From JAICMB01 sp035295125 (lineage in GTDB: Bacteria; Acidobacteriota; Terriglobia; Bryobacterales; Bryobacteraceae): DNA of 64,000 nucleotides. The position numbers and the translations under genes were made by a program. Below the pieces are notes generated by a model. It saw only the letters and a program-made list of their open reading frames with translations, had not been told where the DNA came from and did not search any database. Location of the stretch: assembly GCA_035295125.1 (NCBI GenBank), contig DATGJP010000064.1:124001-188000 (forward strand), written 5' to 3'. Shown one piece after another: positions 24,515 to 32,119 of this stretch (positions within the stretch are counted from its first letter, which is position 1; the number at the start of each line of letters is the position of its first letter).

Positions 24515-25291
24515 GTGAATGTTGCGTTGACGATTGCAGGTTCCGACCCCAGCGGCGGAGCCGGGGTTCAGGCGGACCTCAAGACCTTTCATCAGTTCGG
24601 AGTTTATGGCGAAGCGGCGGTCACGCTGCTCACTGTGCAGAATACTTTGAGCGTGGAGCGAGTGGAATGCATGGATCCCGGGCTGGTAGCGGACCAGGTT
24701 CGTTGCGTGCTCGCCGACATACCGCCCCACGCGATAAAGACCGGGGCGCTGGGCAATGCCGCGATCATTGAAGCTGTCGCCATGGCACTCTCGGGCGGTA
24801 TTGCGCCAATCGTCATCGACCCGGTGATGGTAAGCAAACACGGCGCTCCGCTGATGGATTCCGCGGCGAATCAGACGCTGATTGAGCAGCTACTGCCTCT
24901 AGCGATGCTGCTCACGCCCAATATCGAGGAGGCGCAGATCCTGACGGGCCTCACTGTGAAGAGCACCGGCGATATGCGGCAAGCGGCAGAAAAGCTCGCG
25001 GATATGGGCGCGCGCTCAGTCCTGATTAAGGGCGGGCACCTCGCAGGCGATGCCATTGACGTGCTCTACTATGATGGCCGCTGGTTCGAATATCCCGCGG
25101 CAAGGGTGGATACGCCCCATACGCACGGCACAGGATGCACCTACTCAGCGGCGATCACCGCCGGACTGGCACTGGGCCATGAACTGCCGGCCGCGGTCGA
25201 GCAGGCGAAGCGGTTCATTACCGAAGCGATCCGTTTCGCACCCGGTTTTGGGGCCGGCTGCGGACCCGTGAACCACTTCGTCAATATTTAG
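24515..25291 (+). CDS. thiD: Hydroxymethylpyrimidine/phosphomethylpyrimidine kinase
   Basis: 258 aa, ribokinase fold. The N-terminal phrase ALTIAGSDPSGGAGVQADLKTF and the anion-hole/catalytic phrase HTHGTGCTYSAAI (Asp of the usual GTGD is changed to Thr within GTGCTYSA, as normal for ThiD) identify it. It makes HMP-pyrophosphate for thiamine synthesis. GTG 24515 with GGAGAG upstream is chosen; the longer frame lies within the previous gene. It converges with, and overlaps by 11 bp, the CysO-MoeZ gene. No other thiamine gene and no TPP riboswitch are nearby. Confidence 0.92.
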   Translation: MNVALTIAGSDPSGGAGVQADLKTFHQFGVYGEAAVTLLTVQNTLSVERVECMDPGLVADQVRCVLADIPPHAIKTGALGNAAIIEAVAMALSGGIAPIVIDPVMVSKHGAPLMDSAANQTLIEQLLPLAMLLTPNIEEAQILTGLTVKSTGDMRQAAEKLADMGARSVLIKGGHLAGDAIDVLYYDGRWFEYPAARVDTPHTHGTGCTYSAAITAGLALGHELPAAVEQAKRFITEAIRFAPGFGAGCGPVNHFVNI

Positions 25292-26717
25292 GAACGCTCG
25301 GGTCGACCTTGTCGCTCCACGCGAGAATGCCGCCCTTCATATTACGAAGCTTCTTGAACCCGGCTTGCTTCAGGATGTCGATCGCCTTGCCGCTGCGAAC
25401 GCCGCTCTTGCAGTACGCCACGATCTCATCGGCACTGTTCAGCTCGTTCATGCGCTTCGGCAACTCGCCGAGAGGGATCAGCTTTGCGTACGGAATGTGG
25501 CAGATCTGCCATTCGTGCGGCTCGCGGACATCGATCAGCACAAACGGCTCGCCGCGATCGATCTTCGCCTTCACTTCGGTTGGGTCAATATCACCGGGGG
25601 CCGCAACCGGCTCGTGCGGCTGATTCGGAATCCCGCAGAACTCCTGGTAATCGATCAGTTTCGTAATGGTCGGATGATCGCCGCAGACCGGGCACTCGGG
25701 ATTCCGGCGCAGCTTGAGCTCGCGGAACCGCATGCCGAGTGCATCGTACAGTAGCAACCGTCCAACCAGCGGCTCGCCAATACCGAGAATCAATTTCACC
25801 GCTTCGGTGGCCTGGATGAGACCGATCGTCCCAGGCAGGATGCCCAGCACGCCGCCCTCGGCGCAGCTTGGAACCAAGCCGGGAGGTGGCGGTTCCGGAT
25901 ACAGGCAGCGATAGCAGGGGCCGCCTTCATAGGCGAAGACGGTAGCTTGCCCCTCGAACCGGAAAATCGAGCCGTACACATTCGGCTTTTTCAGAAGCAC
26001 GCACGCATCGTTGACGAGATAGCGGGTCGGAAAATTGTCCGTGCCGTCGATCACGAGGTCGTAGTCCTTAAGGATCTCGAGCGCGTTCTCGCTGGTCAGC
26101 GCGACTTCATGACGCTCAATTTTGATGTTCGGATTGATGTCAAGCATCGACTCCGCTGCCGAGTCCAGCTTCTTCTTGCCGACGTCCTTGGTGCCGTGAA
26201 TCACCTGCCGCTGCAGGTTTGTGAAATCGACGACGTCAAAATCCACGAGCCCGATTCGCCCTATGCCCGCCGCGGCGAGATACAGGCCCAGCGGCGCGCC
26301 CAAACCGCCAGTCCCAATTAGCACCACGCTGGCGTTCTTCAGCTTGAGCTGTCCCTCCATCCCGACCTCCGGGATGATCAGGTGCCGGCTGTACCGCAGA
26401 ATCTCGTCCTTGCTGAGCGTTACCGGAGGTGCCTCGACGGCCGTCGACCCGCCCGCAATACTTGGCACGATCGAGACCGTGTCGCCGTCCTTGATCGGCG
26501 TCTGGTCCTTACTCAGATACCGTATGTCCTCGTCGTTGACGTAAACATTGACGAAACTGCGCAGCTTGCCCTGGTCGTTGAACAGGTGGCGCCGGAGGTC
26601 CCCGTACTGGGTCGTCAGTGAGGTCAGCAGCTCGCCGACCGTGCCGCCATTCATCTCCACCGAGTCTTTCTTATCGACATACTGCCGCAACGGAGTGGGG
26701 ATCAGTATCTTAGCCAT
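25281..26717 (-). CDS. CysO-like sulfur carrier fused to MoeZ-type E1 and rhodanese
   Basis: 478 aa, three domains. Residues 1-90 are a beta-grasp ubiquitin-like carrier ending VPSIAGG (GG at 89-90), close to the C-terminus of mycobacterial CysO. After a short linker, residues about 98-350 are a ThiF/MoeB adenylating enzyme: GTGGLGAPLG nucleotide loop, TDNF, and Cys pairs CYRC and CPVC for zinc. Residues about 375-478 are a rhodanese with active-site CKSGVR. In mycobacteria MoeZ activates CysO and loads it with sulfide. Here the carrier's GG is internal, so release by proteolysis is probably needed; the adjoining JAMM gene overlaps by 8 bp. Confidence 0.92.
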   Translation of the reverse strand: MAKILIPTPLRQYVDKKDSVEMNGGTVGELLTSLTTQYGDLRRHLFNDQGKLRSFVNVYVNDEDIRYLSKDQTPIKDGDTVSIVPSIAGGSTAVEAPPVTLSKDEILRYSRHLIIPEVGMEGQLKLKNASVVLIGTGGLGAPLGLYLAAAGIGRIGLVDFDVVDFTNLQRQVIHGTKDVGKKKLDSAAESMLDINPNIKIERHEVALTSENALEILKDYDLVIDGTDNFPTRYLVNDACVLLKKPNVYGSIFRFEGQATVFAYEGGPCYRCLYPEPPPPGLVPSCAEGGVLGILPGTIGLIQATEAVKLILGIGEPLVGRLLLYDALGMRFRELKLRRNPECPVCGDHPTITKLIDYQEFCGIPNQPHEPVAAPGDIDPTEVKAKIDRGEPFVLIDVREPHEWQICHIPYAKLIPLGELPKRMNELNSADEIVAYCKSGVRSGKAIDILKQAGFKKLRNMKGGILAWSDKVDPSVPKY

Positions 26718-27129
26718 AGATCAATTCTTCCTTCTCTGCCCGGGTCTGATCGGCATCCGGCAGAAAGCTGTTTGCGTGATCGACTTTGCCGCCTTTGACC
26801 GAAAGCACCACGAAAGAATACCACGGGCACGAGTTCTTCAGATCCGTCTCCGAGAAGTAGGCGTCGCAGTCGGGATGAGAGTGAAAAATCCCTATCAGGT
26901 CCATGCTGCGCTGGCGGGCCTCACGCTCCGCTGCAAGCAGATCTTCAGGACGGATTTCGTAGCGCGCGCCTTGTGCGCCTTCGTAGGCGTTATCCAAAGG
27001 CGCGGCAAACTTGACGGTTTTGCGCTCCCCGTCCACGGTGCCCAGCATCGCGCCGCAGCACTCGTTGGGGAACAGCTTTTCGGCGTGGGCGACCATCACC
27101 TCCCACGCCTGCTTCTCGATTTCAATCAT
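26710..27129 (-). CDS. JAMM/MPN+ metallopeptidase, Mec-like
   Basis: 139 aa, a single MPN+ domain. The zinc site is complete: E23 (NECCG), then H83-S-H85 with seven residues to S93 and D96 (HSHPDCDAYFSETD). In Mycobacterium the Mec+ enzyme removes cysteine from CysO-cysteine. Here it lies between cysM and the CysO-MoeZ fusion, overlapping both by 8 nt, so all three are translated together. It may also cut after the internal GG of the carrier fusion. No signal peptide; cytoplasmic. Confidence 0.92.
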   Translation of the reverse strand: MIEIEKQAWEVMVAHAEKLFPNECCGAMLGTVDGERKTVKFAAPLDNAYEGAQGARYEIRPEDLLAAEREARQRSMDLIGIFHSHPDCDAYFSETDLKNSCPWYSFVVLSVKGGKVDHANSFLPDADQTRAEKEELIYG

Positions 27130-28072
27130 GCCAGAAGGGTTCGCTCAGGTACTTGTACGCGGAATCGGCAAGGATCGTTACAATCACGCCCGACTCGCCG
27201 CGCTCTACCAGCCGGCGGCCGATCTCGGTGGCCGCGACAAGGTTTGCACCCGATGAGATGCCGACCAGCAGCGCTTCGTCGCGCGCCAGGCGCCGCACCA
27301 TGGCATAGGCGTCCTCAGTCTCGATCCAGATGTTGTCGTCGGCCAAGTCGGTATTGTAGATTCCGGGGACTATGGCCGTCGGCATATGCTTCAGGCCTTC
27401 GAGTCCATGAAATCCGGTCGAGGGTTGGGCGGAGATCACCTGGACGCCGGGAACCTCCTGTTTGAGGCGCCGCGACGTGCCCATGAACGTGCCACTGGTT
27501 CCCATGCAGGCGACAAAATGTGTGACGCGGCCGTCGGTCTGGTACAGGATTTCGATGGCCGTTCCGTTGTAGTGCGCCAGCCAGTTCGCGGGGTTGTTGT
27601 ACTGGTCCGGATAGAAATACAGGTCCGGATCTTCCTTGTAAATCTCGCGGACCCTGCGGATCGCGCCGTCGGAACCCTCGGCCGGGTCGGTCAGAACCAC
27701 CTCGGCGCCGTATGCATGCAGAATATTCTTGCGCTCGGGCGATGCGTTGCCGGGAACGCAGAGCTTGACCCTGTATCCCTTGTAAGCCGCGATCATCGCA
27801 TAGGCGATTCCGGTGTTGCCGCTCGTCGAATCGAGGATGATCTTGTCTTTAGTCAGCTTGCCGCTGCGCTCGCCATCCAGAATCATGGCGTATGCCGCGC
27901 GGTCTTTTACCGAGCCGCCGGGATTGAAAAACTCCGCCTTGGCATAGATCTCGATTCCCGGTAAGTCTTCGCAGATCCGATCCAGCCGGATGAGTGGCGT
28001 ATTGCCAATCTGTTCCAGAAGGTCCGTGGCGCGGACGTGGTGCTCGGGACGCGGTACCGGTGCGAGAGCCAT
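27122..28072 (-). CDS. cysM: CysM-type cysteine synthase
   Basis: 316 aa, PLP enzyme of the beta family. The PLP lysine is in NPGGSVKDRAA (about 50-60), the substrate loop is STSGNTG, and the phosphate loop is GTSGTFMGTSR. Operon context with a CysO-like carrier and a Mec-like peptidase makes it the carrier-dependent enzyme that uses O-phosphoserine (as mycobacterial CysM) rather than free sulfide plus O-acetylserine; this is inference. ATG 28072 is chosen because a TTGACA...TACAAT promoter lies just upstream, downstream of the alternative GTG at 28147. First gene of the operon. Confidence 0.9.
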   Translation of the reverse strand: MALAPVPRPEHHVRATDLLEQIGNTPLIRLDRICEDLPGIEIYAKAEFFNPGGSVKDRAAYAMILDGERSGKLTKDKIILDSTSGNTGIAYAMIAAYKGYRVKLCVPGNASPERKNILHAYGAEVVLTDPAEGSDGAIRRVREIYKEDPDLYFYPDQYNNPANWLAHYNGTAIEILYQTDGRVTHFVACMGTSGTFMGTSRRLKQEVPGVQVISAQPSTGFHGLEGLKHMPTAIVPGIYNTDLADDNIWIETEDAYAMVRRLARDEALLVGISSGANLVAATEIGRRLVERGESGVIVTILADSAYKYLSEPFWHD

Positions 28073-28088
28073 AGCGGCAGGTCTCTCA

Positions 28089-28119
28089 ATTGTAGAGTAA
28101 TCCCCCGGTTCTCTGTCAA
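28089..28119 (-). promoter_or_regulatory. Promoter of the cysM-mec-cysO/moeZ operon
   Basis: On the minus strand TTGACA (28119-28114) and TACAAT (28094-28089) are 19 nt apart; TCTACA at 17 nt is an alternative -10. The start point would be near 28082, giving a leader of about 10 nt before ATG 28072. Confidence 0.5.
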
Positions 28120-28184
28120 CAATAGGATATTTCCGGGCTGGGTGCACGGCTTTTGGATGCCGACCGTCCAGCTAAGGATGCTTA

Positions 28185-28200
28185 TTTGAACGTGTTCAAA
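28185..28200. promoter_or_regulatory. Palindromic operator 1 (TetR-type)
   Basis: TTTGAAC-GT-GTTCAAA, with 7-bp perfect arms. It lies 6 nt upstream of the -35 TTGACA. Confidence 0.7.
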
Positions 28201-28206
28201 TATCTC

Positions 28207-28235
28207 TTGACATCCTGGTGATCCGGCCGTACTCT
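28207..28235 (+). promoter_or_regulatory. Promoter of the TetR-controlled operon
   Basis: TTGACA (28207-28212) and TACTCT (28230-28235) are 17 nt apart. The promoter is boxed in by operator 1 upstream and operators 2 and 3 downstream, an arrangement suited to repression. Confidence 0.6.
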
Positions 28236-28238
28236 GTA

Positions 28239-28254
28239 TTTGAACATGTTCAAA
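28239..28254. promoter_or_regulatory. Palindromic operator 2 (TetR-type)
   Basis: TTTGAACATGTTCAAA is a perfect 16-bp palindrome covering the expected transcription start. Confidence 0.75.
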
Positions 28255-28268
28255 TTGAACGCGTTCAA
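28255..28268. promoter_or_regulatory. Palindromic operator 3 (TetR-type)
   Basis: TTGAACGCGTTCAA is a perfect 14-bp palindrome immediately after operator 2 (centres 15 bp apart). It ends just before the GGAGG ribosome site of the first gene. Confidence 0.7.
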
Positions 28269-28280
28269 AAGGAGGGTCAG

Positions 28281-28679
28281 ATGTATATCGTCGTCGCCTA
28301 TGTCGTTTACCTGGTTACGAGCATTGCTGTGACCGTATGGGTAGCGCGAACGCTCCACAAGAACGGCCGCGTGTTCCTCGTCGACGCTTTCCACGGAAAC
28401 ACGGAACTAGCCGATTCGGTGAATCACCTGCTGGTCGTTGGTTTCTACCTCATCAACATTGGATATGTAACGTTGGCGTTACGAACCGGCGCCACGTTGG
28501 ATACCACGCGACAAGTCATCGAGCTGATCAGCGACAAAATCGGCCTGGTTCTGGTCGTCCTGGGCGCCATGCATTTCTTCAACCTGTTCGTCTTCAGCCG
28601 GCTGCGGAAGCGCGGGCAGGAGCATTTGCTGCCGCCGCCGTTTCCGCCCGACGCCACGGTTCCCGTTGTGAGGGGGTGA
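28281..28679 (+). CDS. Small integral membrane protein in TetR operon
   Basis: 132 aa with about three membrane helices (near 2-22, 46-66 and 82-106) and a basic, Pro-rich C-terminus. ATG 28281 is preceded by AGGAGGG at a good distance; the upstream in-frame sequence is operator DNA. I do not recognise a named family. It is co-transcribed with a DCC-motif protein and a TetR regulator, under three operators. A role in membrane stress or transport is possible but not shown. Confidence 0.8.
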   Translation: MYIVVAYVVYLVTSIAVTVWVARTLHKNGRVFLVDAFHGNTELADSVNHLLVVGFYLINIGYVTLALRTGATLDTTRQVIELISDKIGLVLVVLGAMHFFNLFVFSRLRKRGQEHLLPPPFPPDATVPVVRG

Positions 28680-28687
28680 CCGTTGCC

Positions 28688-29104
28688 ATGCGGTGCTTAT
28701 ACGTCCTCTACGACCCTGCTTGCGGCCTCTGTACTTACATTCGTGGATGGCTGCAACGTCAGAACGCATACCTGCCGCTGCGGTTGGTGGCGGCGGGTTC
28801 GCCTGAAGCTCGACAGATGTTCCCGACCCTCGGCACCCATGAACTTGCGGTAGTTGCGGATACGGGTCAAGCCTGGATTGGCGACCACGCGTGGATCATG
28901 TGCCTTTGGGCGCTGCGTGACTATCGCGTCTGGTCGATACGTCTTGCGCGCCCGTCGCTGCTGCCGTTTGCGCGCCAGGCTTTTGCGTCGGTGTCTCGCA
29001 ATCGCGACGCATTGTCGCAGTTGCTTGGCCTGCGGAGTGAAAGCGAAGTACAGGACCGGCTCCGTGAGGTGATGCTGCCGCCCTGTCCCGTGGACCTGTC
29101 ATGA
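28688..29104 (+). CDS. DUF393/DCC-like thiol protein
   Basis: 138 aa. The N-terminal CLYVLYDPACGLCTYIRGWL segment holds D-P-A-C-G-L-C (about 9-15), the DxxCxxC hallmark of the DCC (DUF393) family of predicted thiol-disulfide oxidoreductases. The rest is helical with a Trp-rich centre. ATG 28688 is chosen, with GAGGGGG about 11 nt upstream; GTG 28676, sharing GTGA with the previous stop, is possible. It overlaps the tetR gene by 4 nt. Confidence 0.75.
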   Translation: MRCLYVLYDPACGLCTYIRGWLQRQNAYLPLRLVAAGSPEARQMFPTLGTHELAVVADTGQAWIGDHAWIMCLWALRDYRVWSIRLARPSLLPFARQAFASVSRNRDALSQLLGLRSESEVQDRLREVMLPPCPVDLS

Positions 29105-29760
29105 AAGCCATCGCAAAAAGTGACGAGACCCGGGCGCGGATTCTGAACACCGCCCTCGATCTGTTCCGGCGGCAAGGCTTCGAAGGGACGACCATGCGCC
29201 AGATCGCGGCCGCCGCGGGACTTGCCGCCGGAGCCGCCTATTACTACTTCGATTCGAAGGACGCCATTGTGCTGGCGTTCTACGATCAGGCGCAGCGCGA
29301 AATGGAGCCGTTGCTGGAGCAGGCGTTGGAGGCCGCCACCGACCTGCGGCAGCGGATTCAGTCGGTGATTGCCGTGAAGCTGCGTTACTTCGAACCCAGC
29401 CGCCAGTTGCTCAGCGCATTGTCCGTTCATACCAATCCCGCGCACCCGCTGTCGCCGTTCAACGACGTCAACCGGCCGATCCGCGACAAGGACATGGACT
29501 TTTTCGATCGCGCGCTGACGTTGAGCAATGTGCGCGACACGGAAGACCTCCGCCCGCACCTCCCTCGACTGCTCTGGCTCTATCAGATGGGTCTTATTCT
29601 CTTCTGGGTTTTCGACAGGTCCGACTCGCAGGCGAAAACCCAAGCCCTGCTGGACAAGAGTGTGCGTCTCGTTGCGCGGCTGATCAAGCTTTCGGGATTG
29701 CCGCCGATGCGTCCGTTACGCCGCATCGCTGTCGACCTGGTCCAGACGGTTGTCGAATAA
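29101..29760 (+). CDS. TetR family transcriptional regulator
   Basis: 219 aa. The N-terminal helix-turn-helix (about 10-55) reads RARILNTALDLFRRQGFEGTTMRQIAAAAGLAAGAAYYYFDSKDAI, a textbook TetR DNA-binding domain (quoted here in pieces: LFRRQGFEGTTMRQIA then GAAYYYFDSK). The helical C-terminal ligand domain is not assignable to a ligand. It is the last gene of the operon that starts at the three TTTGAACNNGTTCAAA palindromes, so it very probably represses its own operon. ATG 29101 overlaps the preceding stop. Confidence 0.92.
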   Translation: MKAIAKSDETRARILNTALDLFRRQGFEGTTMRQIAAAAGLAAGAAYYYFDSKDAIVLAFYDQAQREMEPLLEQALEAATDLRQRIQSVIAVKLRYFEPSRQLLSALSVHTNPAHPLSPFNDVNRPIRDKDMDFFDRALTLSNVRDTEDLRPHLPRLLWLYQMGLILFWVFDRSDSQAKTQALLDKSVRLVARLIKLSGLPPMRPLRRIAVDLVQTVVE

Positions 29761-29768
29761 TAATACTG

Positions 29769-29820
29769 ATGCACAAGCTGTGGAAGGGTGGCGTGGGCGG
29801 TTTCGTCTGCCTGGTGAGCT
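29769..29820 (-). repeat. Dispersed stem-loop repeat, copy R8, inside a coding start
   Basis: Read on the minus strand, 29820-29770 gives an AGGCAGACGAAACCGCCC stretch, then GCCACCCTTCCACAGC: the repeat core with its GAAACC loop form and the CACCCTTCCACA tail. It coincides with codons 1 to about 16 of the secreted hydrolase. Confidence 0.7.
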
Positions 29821-32105
29821 TTAGCTTAATAGTCTGTGCGGAACCGCTGGACTTGAGTAAAGCTGTCGTGGTAGTGCGGTCGGGCGAACTGCCCAACGCC
29901 GAGAAGACTGCAGCCCTGGTTCTCACGCAGGAGGTAGAAAAGCGGACCGGCATTCGACTGGCTGTCCAGTCGTCCTGGCCGAAAGCTCAGCCGGTGATCG
30001 CCATCACCTCGCAAGCAAACGTCGCCGGCTGGGGACGCACCGTGCCCACCGCCGAGACGAAGCCGGACGGCTATCGACTATTCGCAGATCGCACCGACGC
30101 CGCGGCTCCCGTGATTTGGGTTCTCGGCGCCGGCCCCCGAGGCGCGTTGTACGGCGTCGGACAGTTGCTGCGTCGCATGGATTGGTCGAGCGGAGCACTC
30201 GGCGTCGACGCGCCCCTCGACATCCGCACCGCGCCGGCTTACGCCATTCGCGGACATCAACTCGGCTATCGAGCACAAGCAAACTCCTGGGACGCCTGGA
30301 CCGTCGCGCAATACGAGCAATATATCCGCGAGTTGGCCTTCTTCGGTATAAACGCGATCGAGAACATCCCGTTTCAGGACGAACGCCCCACACCGGTGAT
30401 GAAGGTGTCTCGCCGTGAGATGAATCGCGCGATGAGCGAGATCTGCGACCGCTATGGCTTGGACTACTGGGTGTGGGTGCCTGCGGATTTTGACCTGCGC
30501 GATGCGGCGAAGCGCGCCAAGTCGCTCGATGACTACCGCCAGTTTTTCGCCGATACAAAATCGCTGGCCGGCCTGTTCTTCCCAGGAGGCGACCCGGGTA
30601 ATAATCCGCCGGAACTCGTCATGCCGTACCTGGACGACGTGGCAAAACTCATGCGTTCGCCGCACCCCAATGCGAGAATCTGGGTATCGCTCCAGCAATT
30701 CACGCCGCAGCAGGTGGAATCCAGCTATCAGTGGATCGAGCGGGAATCGCCGTGGTGGTTCGCGGGACTCGTCGTCGGCCCCTCGTCGCCGCCCTTGGCG
30801 GATTCCCGTCAGCGCCTGGCCAAGCAATACAGACTGCGGCTCTATCCCGACCTCACGCACAACAAGTTGTCGCAATACCAGGTGCCGATGTGGGACCAGG
30901 CTTATGCATTGACGCTCGGGCGCGAGGCCATCAATCCGAGGCCGGCCGAGTACGCCCGCATCTTCCAACGAACCGCGCCCTGCAGCGACGGCTTCATCTC
31001 GTACTCAGACGGCGTGCATGACGACGTTAATAAGACCATCTGGAGCGCTCTGAGCTGGAACCCCTCGATGAGCGTGCGCGACATCCTGATCGACTATGCG
31101 CGCGTTTTTTTCAGGCCAAATGTCGCGAAGGAATCGGCCGATGCCATTCTCGCGCTCGAGACGAACTGGCATGGTCCCTTGACGGACAACGGGTCGGTGG
31201 AAGGCACCCTGCTCGCCTGGCAATACCTCGAGAAGCAAGCCCCGCAATTGGAAACGAATTGGCGCTGGCAAATGTGCCTGCTGCGCGCGAGTTACGACGC
31301 CTACGTGCGGCGCCGCCTGTTCAACGAGCAGCGCCTCGAATCGGAGGCGAACGCGGTTCTGCTGAAATCAGCGAATCCCGACGAAGCCATGGGCCAGGCA
31401 ACCGAAATCCTGAATCGTGTCGTCACCAAGCCGGAAAGCCCGCAACTCCGCGCCCGCATCGAAGATCTCTGCGAGAAACTGTTCCAGTCCATTGGCCTGC
31501 AGACCAGCGTCAAGAAATACTACGCGAGCGGCGAGGAACGCGGTGCGATTCTCGATTTCGTCGACTACCCGCTGAACAACCGATGGTGGCTCGAAGACGA
31601 GTTCAAGAAGATCCGCCAACTCGGCTCGGACGAGGAGAAGAAGACCCGGCTGCAAACCATCGCGACGTGGGAACATCCGGGCCCGGGCAGCTTTTATGAC
31701 GTCGTTGGTGATATCGCCAGGTCACCTCACATTGGACGGACCGAGCTTGTGCGAGAGCCGACCTTCTGGTGGTGGGATCAGGGTTTCAGCCGAGCACGGC
31801 TCACCTGGCAGGTCACGGTATGGCCGGCCAGCCTGGTTTATGAAGCCCTGGATCCGACGGCTAAATACGTCGTGCGGACCAGCGGTGCGGGACAATGCCT
31901 GTTGCGCATGAACGGAGAGCGGGTCGAACCTGCGCTAGACGGCAAGCAGATGGGCGAGTTCAAGGAGTTTCCGGTCGATTCGAAGTACATCGCGAACGGC
32001 CAACTCACGCTTACGTTCGACCGTCCTACGAACGAGCGCCAACTCAACTGGCGTCAACGCTCGCGCCTCGCCGAGGTGTGGCTGCTGCGCTCTCCGGCGC
32101 AGTGA
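29769..32105 (+). CDS. Secreted glycoside hydrolase-like protein (family uncertain)
   Basis: 778 aa. A signal peptide (residues 1-23, ending SLIVCA) is followed by an N-terminal domain (about 30-150; LVLTQEVEKRTGIRL, GARGALYGVGQLLRR) of the type found before GH20, GH67 and GH84 barrels. A TIM-barrel-like region follows (about 165-430), with NAIENIPFQDE, WVPADFDL and FFPGGDPGNNP. The C-terminal part is helical, then ends in a beta-sandwich. Acidic residues suited to catalysis are present but I cannot assign the family or linkage. The first 15 or so codons are the reverse strand of a dispersed intergenic repeat. It lies 8 nt after tetR. Confidence 0.7.
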   Translation: MHKLWKGGVGGFVCLVSFSLIVCAEPLDLSKAVVVVRSGELPNAEKTAALVLTQEVEKRTGIRLAVQSSWPKAQPVIAITSQANVAGWGRTVPTAETKPDGYRLFADRTDAAAPVIWVLGAGPRGALYGVGQLLRRMDWSSGALGVDAPLDIRTAPAYAIRGHQLGYRAQANSWDAWTVAQYEQYIRELAFFGINAIENIPFQDERPTPVMKVSRREMNRAMSEICDRYGLDYWVWVPADFDLRDAAKRAKSLDDYRQFFADTKSLAGLFFPGGDPGNNPPELVMPYLDDVAKLMRSPHPNARIWVSLQQFTPQQVESSYQWIERESPWWFAGLVVGPSSPPLADSRQRLAKQYRLRLYPDLTHNKLSQYQVPMWDQAYALTLGREAINPRPAEYARIFQRTAPCSDGFISYSDGVHDDVNKTIWSALSWNPSMSVRDILIDYARVFFRPNVAKESADAILALETNWHGPLTDNGSVEGTLLAWQYLEKQAPQLETNWRWQMCLLRASYDAYVRRRLFNEQRLESEANAVLLKSANPDEAMGQATEILNRVVTKPESPQLRARIEDLCEKLFQSIGLQTSVKKYYASGEERGAILDFVDYPLNNRWWLEDEFKKIRQLGSDEEKKTRLQTIATWEHPGPGSFYDVVGDIARSPHIGRTELVREPTFWWWDQGFSRARLTWQVTVWPASLVYEALDPTAKYVVRTSGAGQCLLRMNGERVEPALDGKQMGEFKEFPVDSKYIANGQLTLTFDRPTNERQLNWRQRSRLAEVWLLRSPAQ

Positions 32106-32111
32106 TACGAT
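32106..32111 (+). promoter_or_regulatory. -10 box TACGAT before the alpha/beta hydrolase
   Basis: TACGAT overlaps the end of the previous gene's stop region and ends 9 nt before TTG 32120; a possible leaderless start. Confidence 0.3.
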
Positions 32112-32119
32112 GATGTCGG

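Noticed and set aside
25281..26717. ThiS-ThiF thiamine sulfur transfer for the fusion near thiD
   Set aside because: The carrier end VPSIAGG is CysO-like, the gene is in an operon with cysM and a JAMM gene, and thiD is on the other strand; no thiG or thiC is near.
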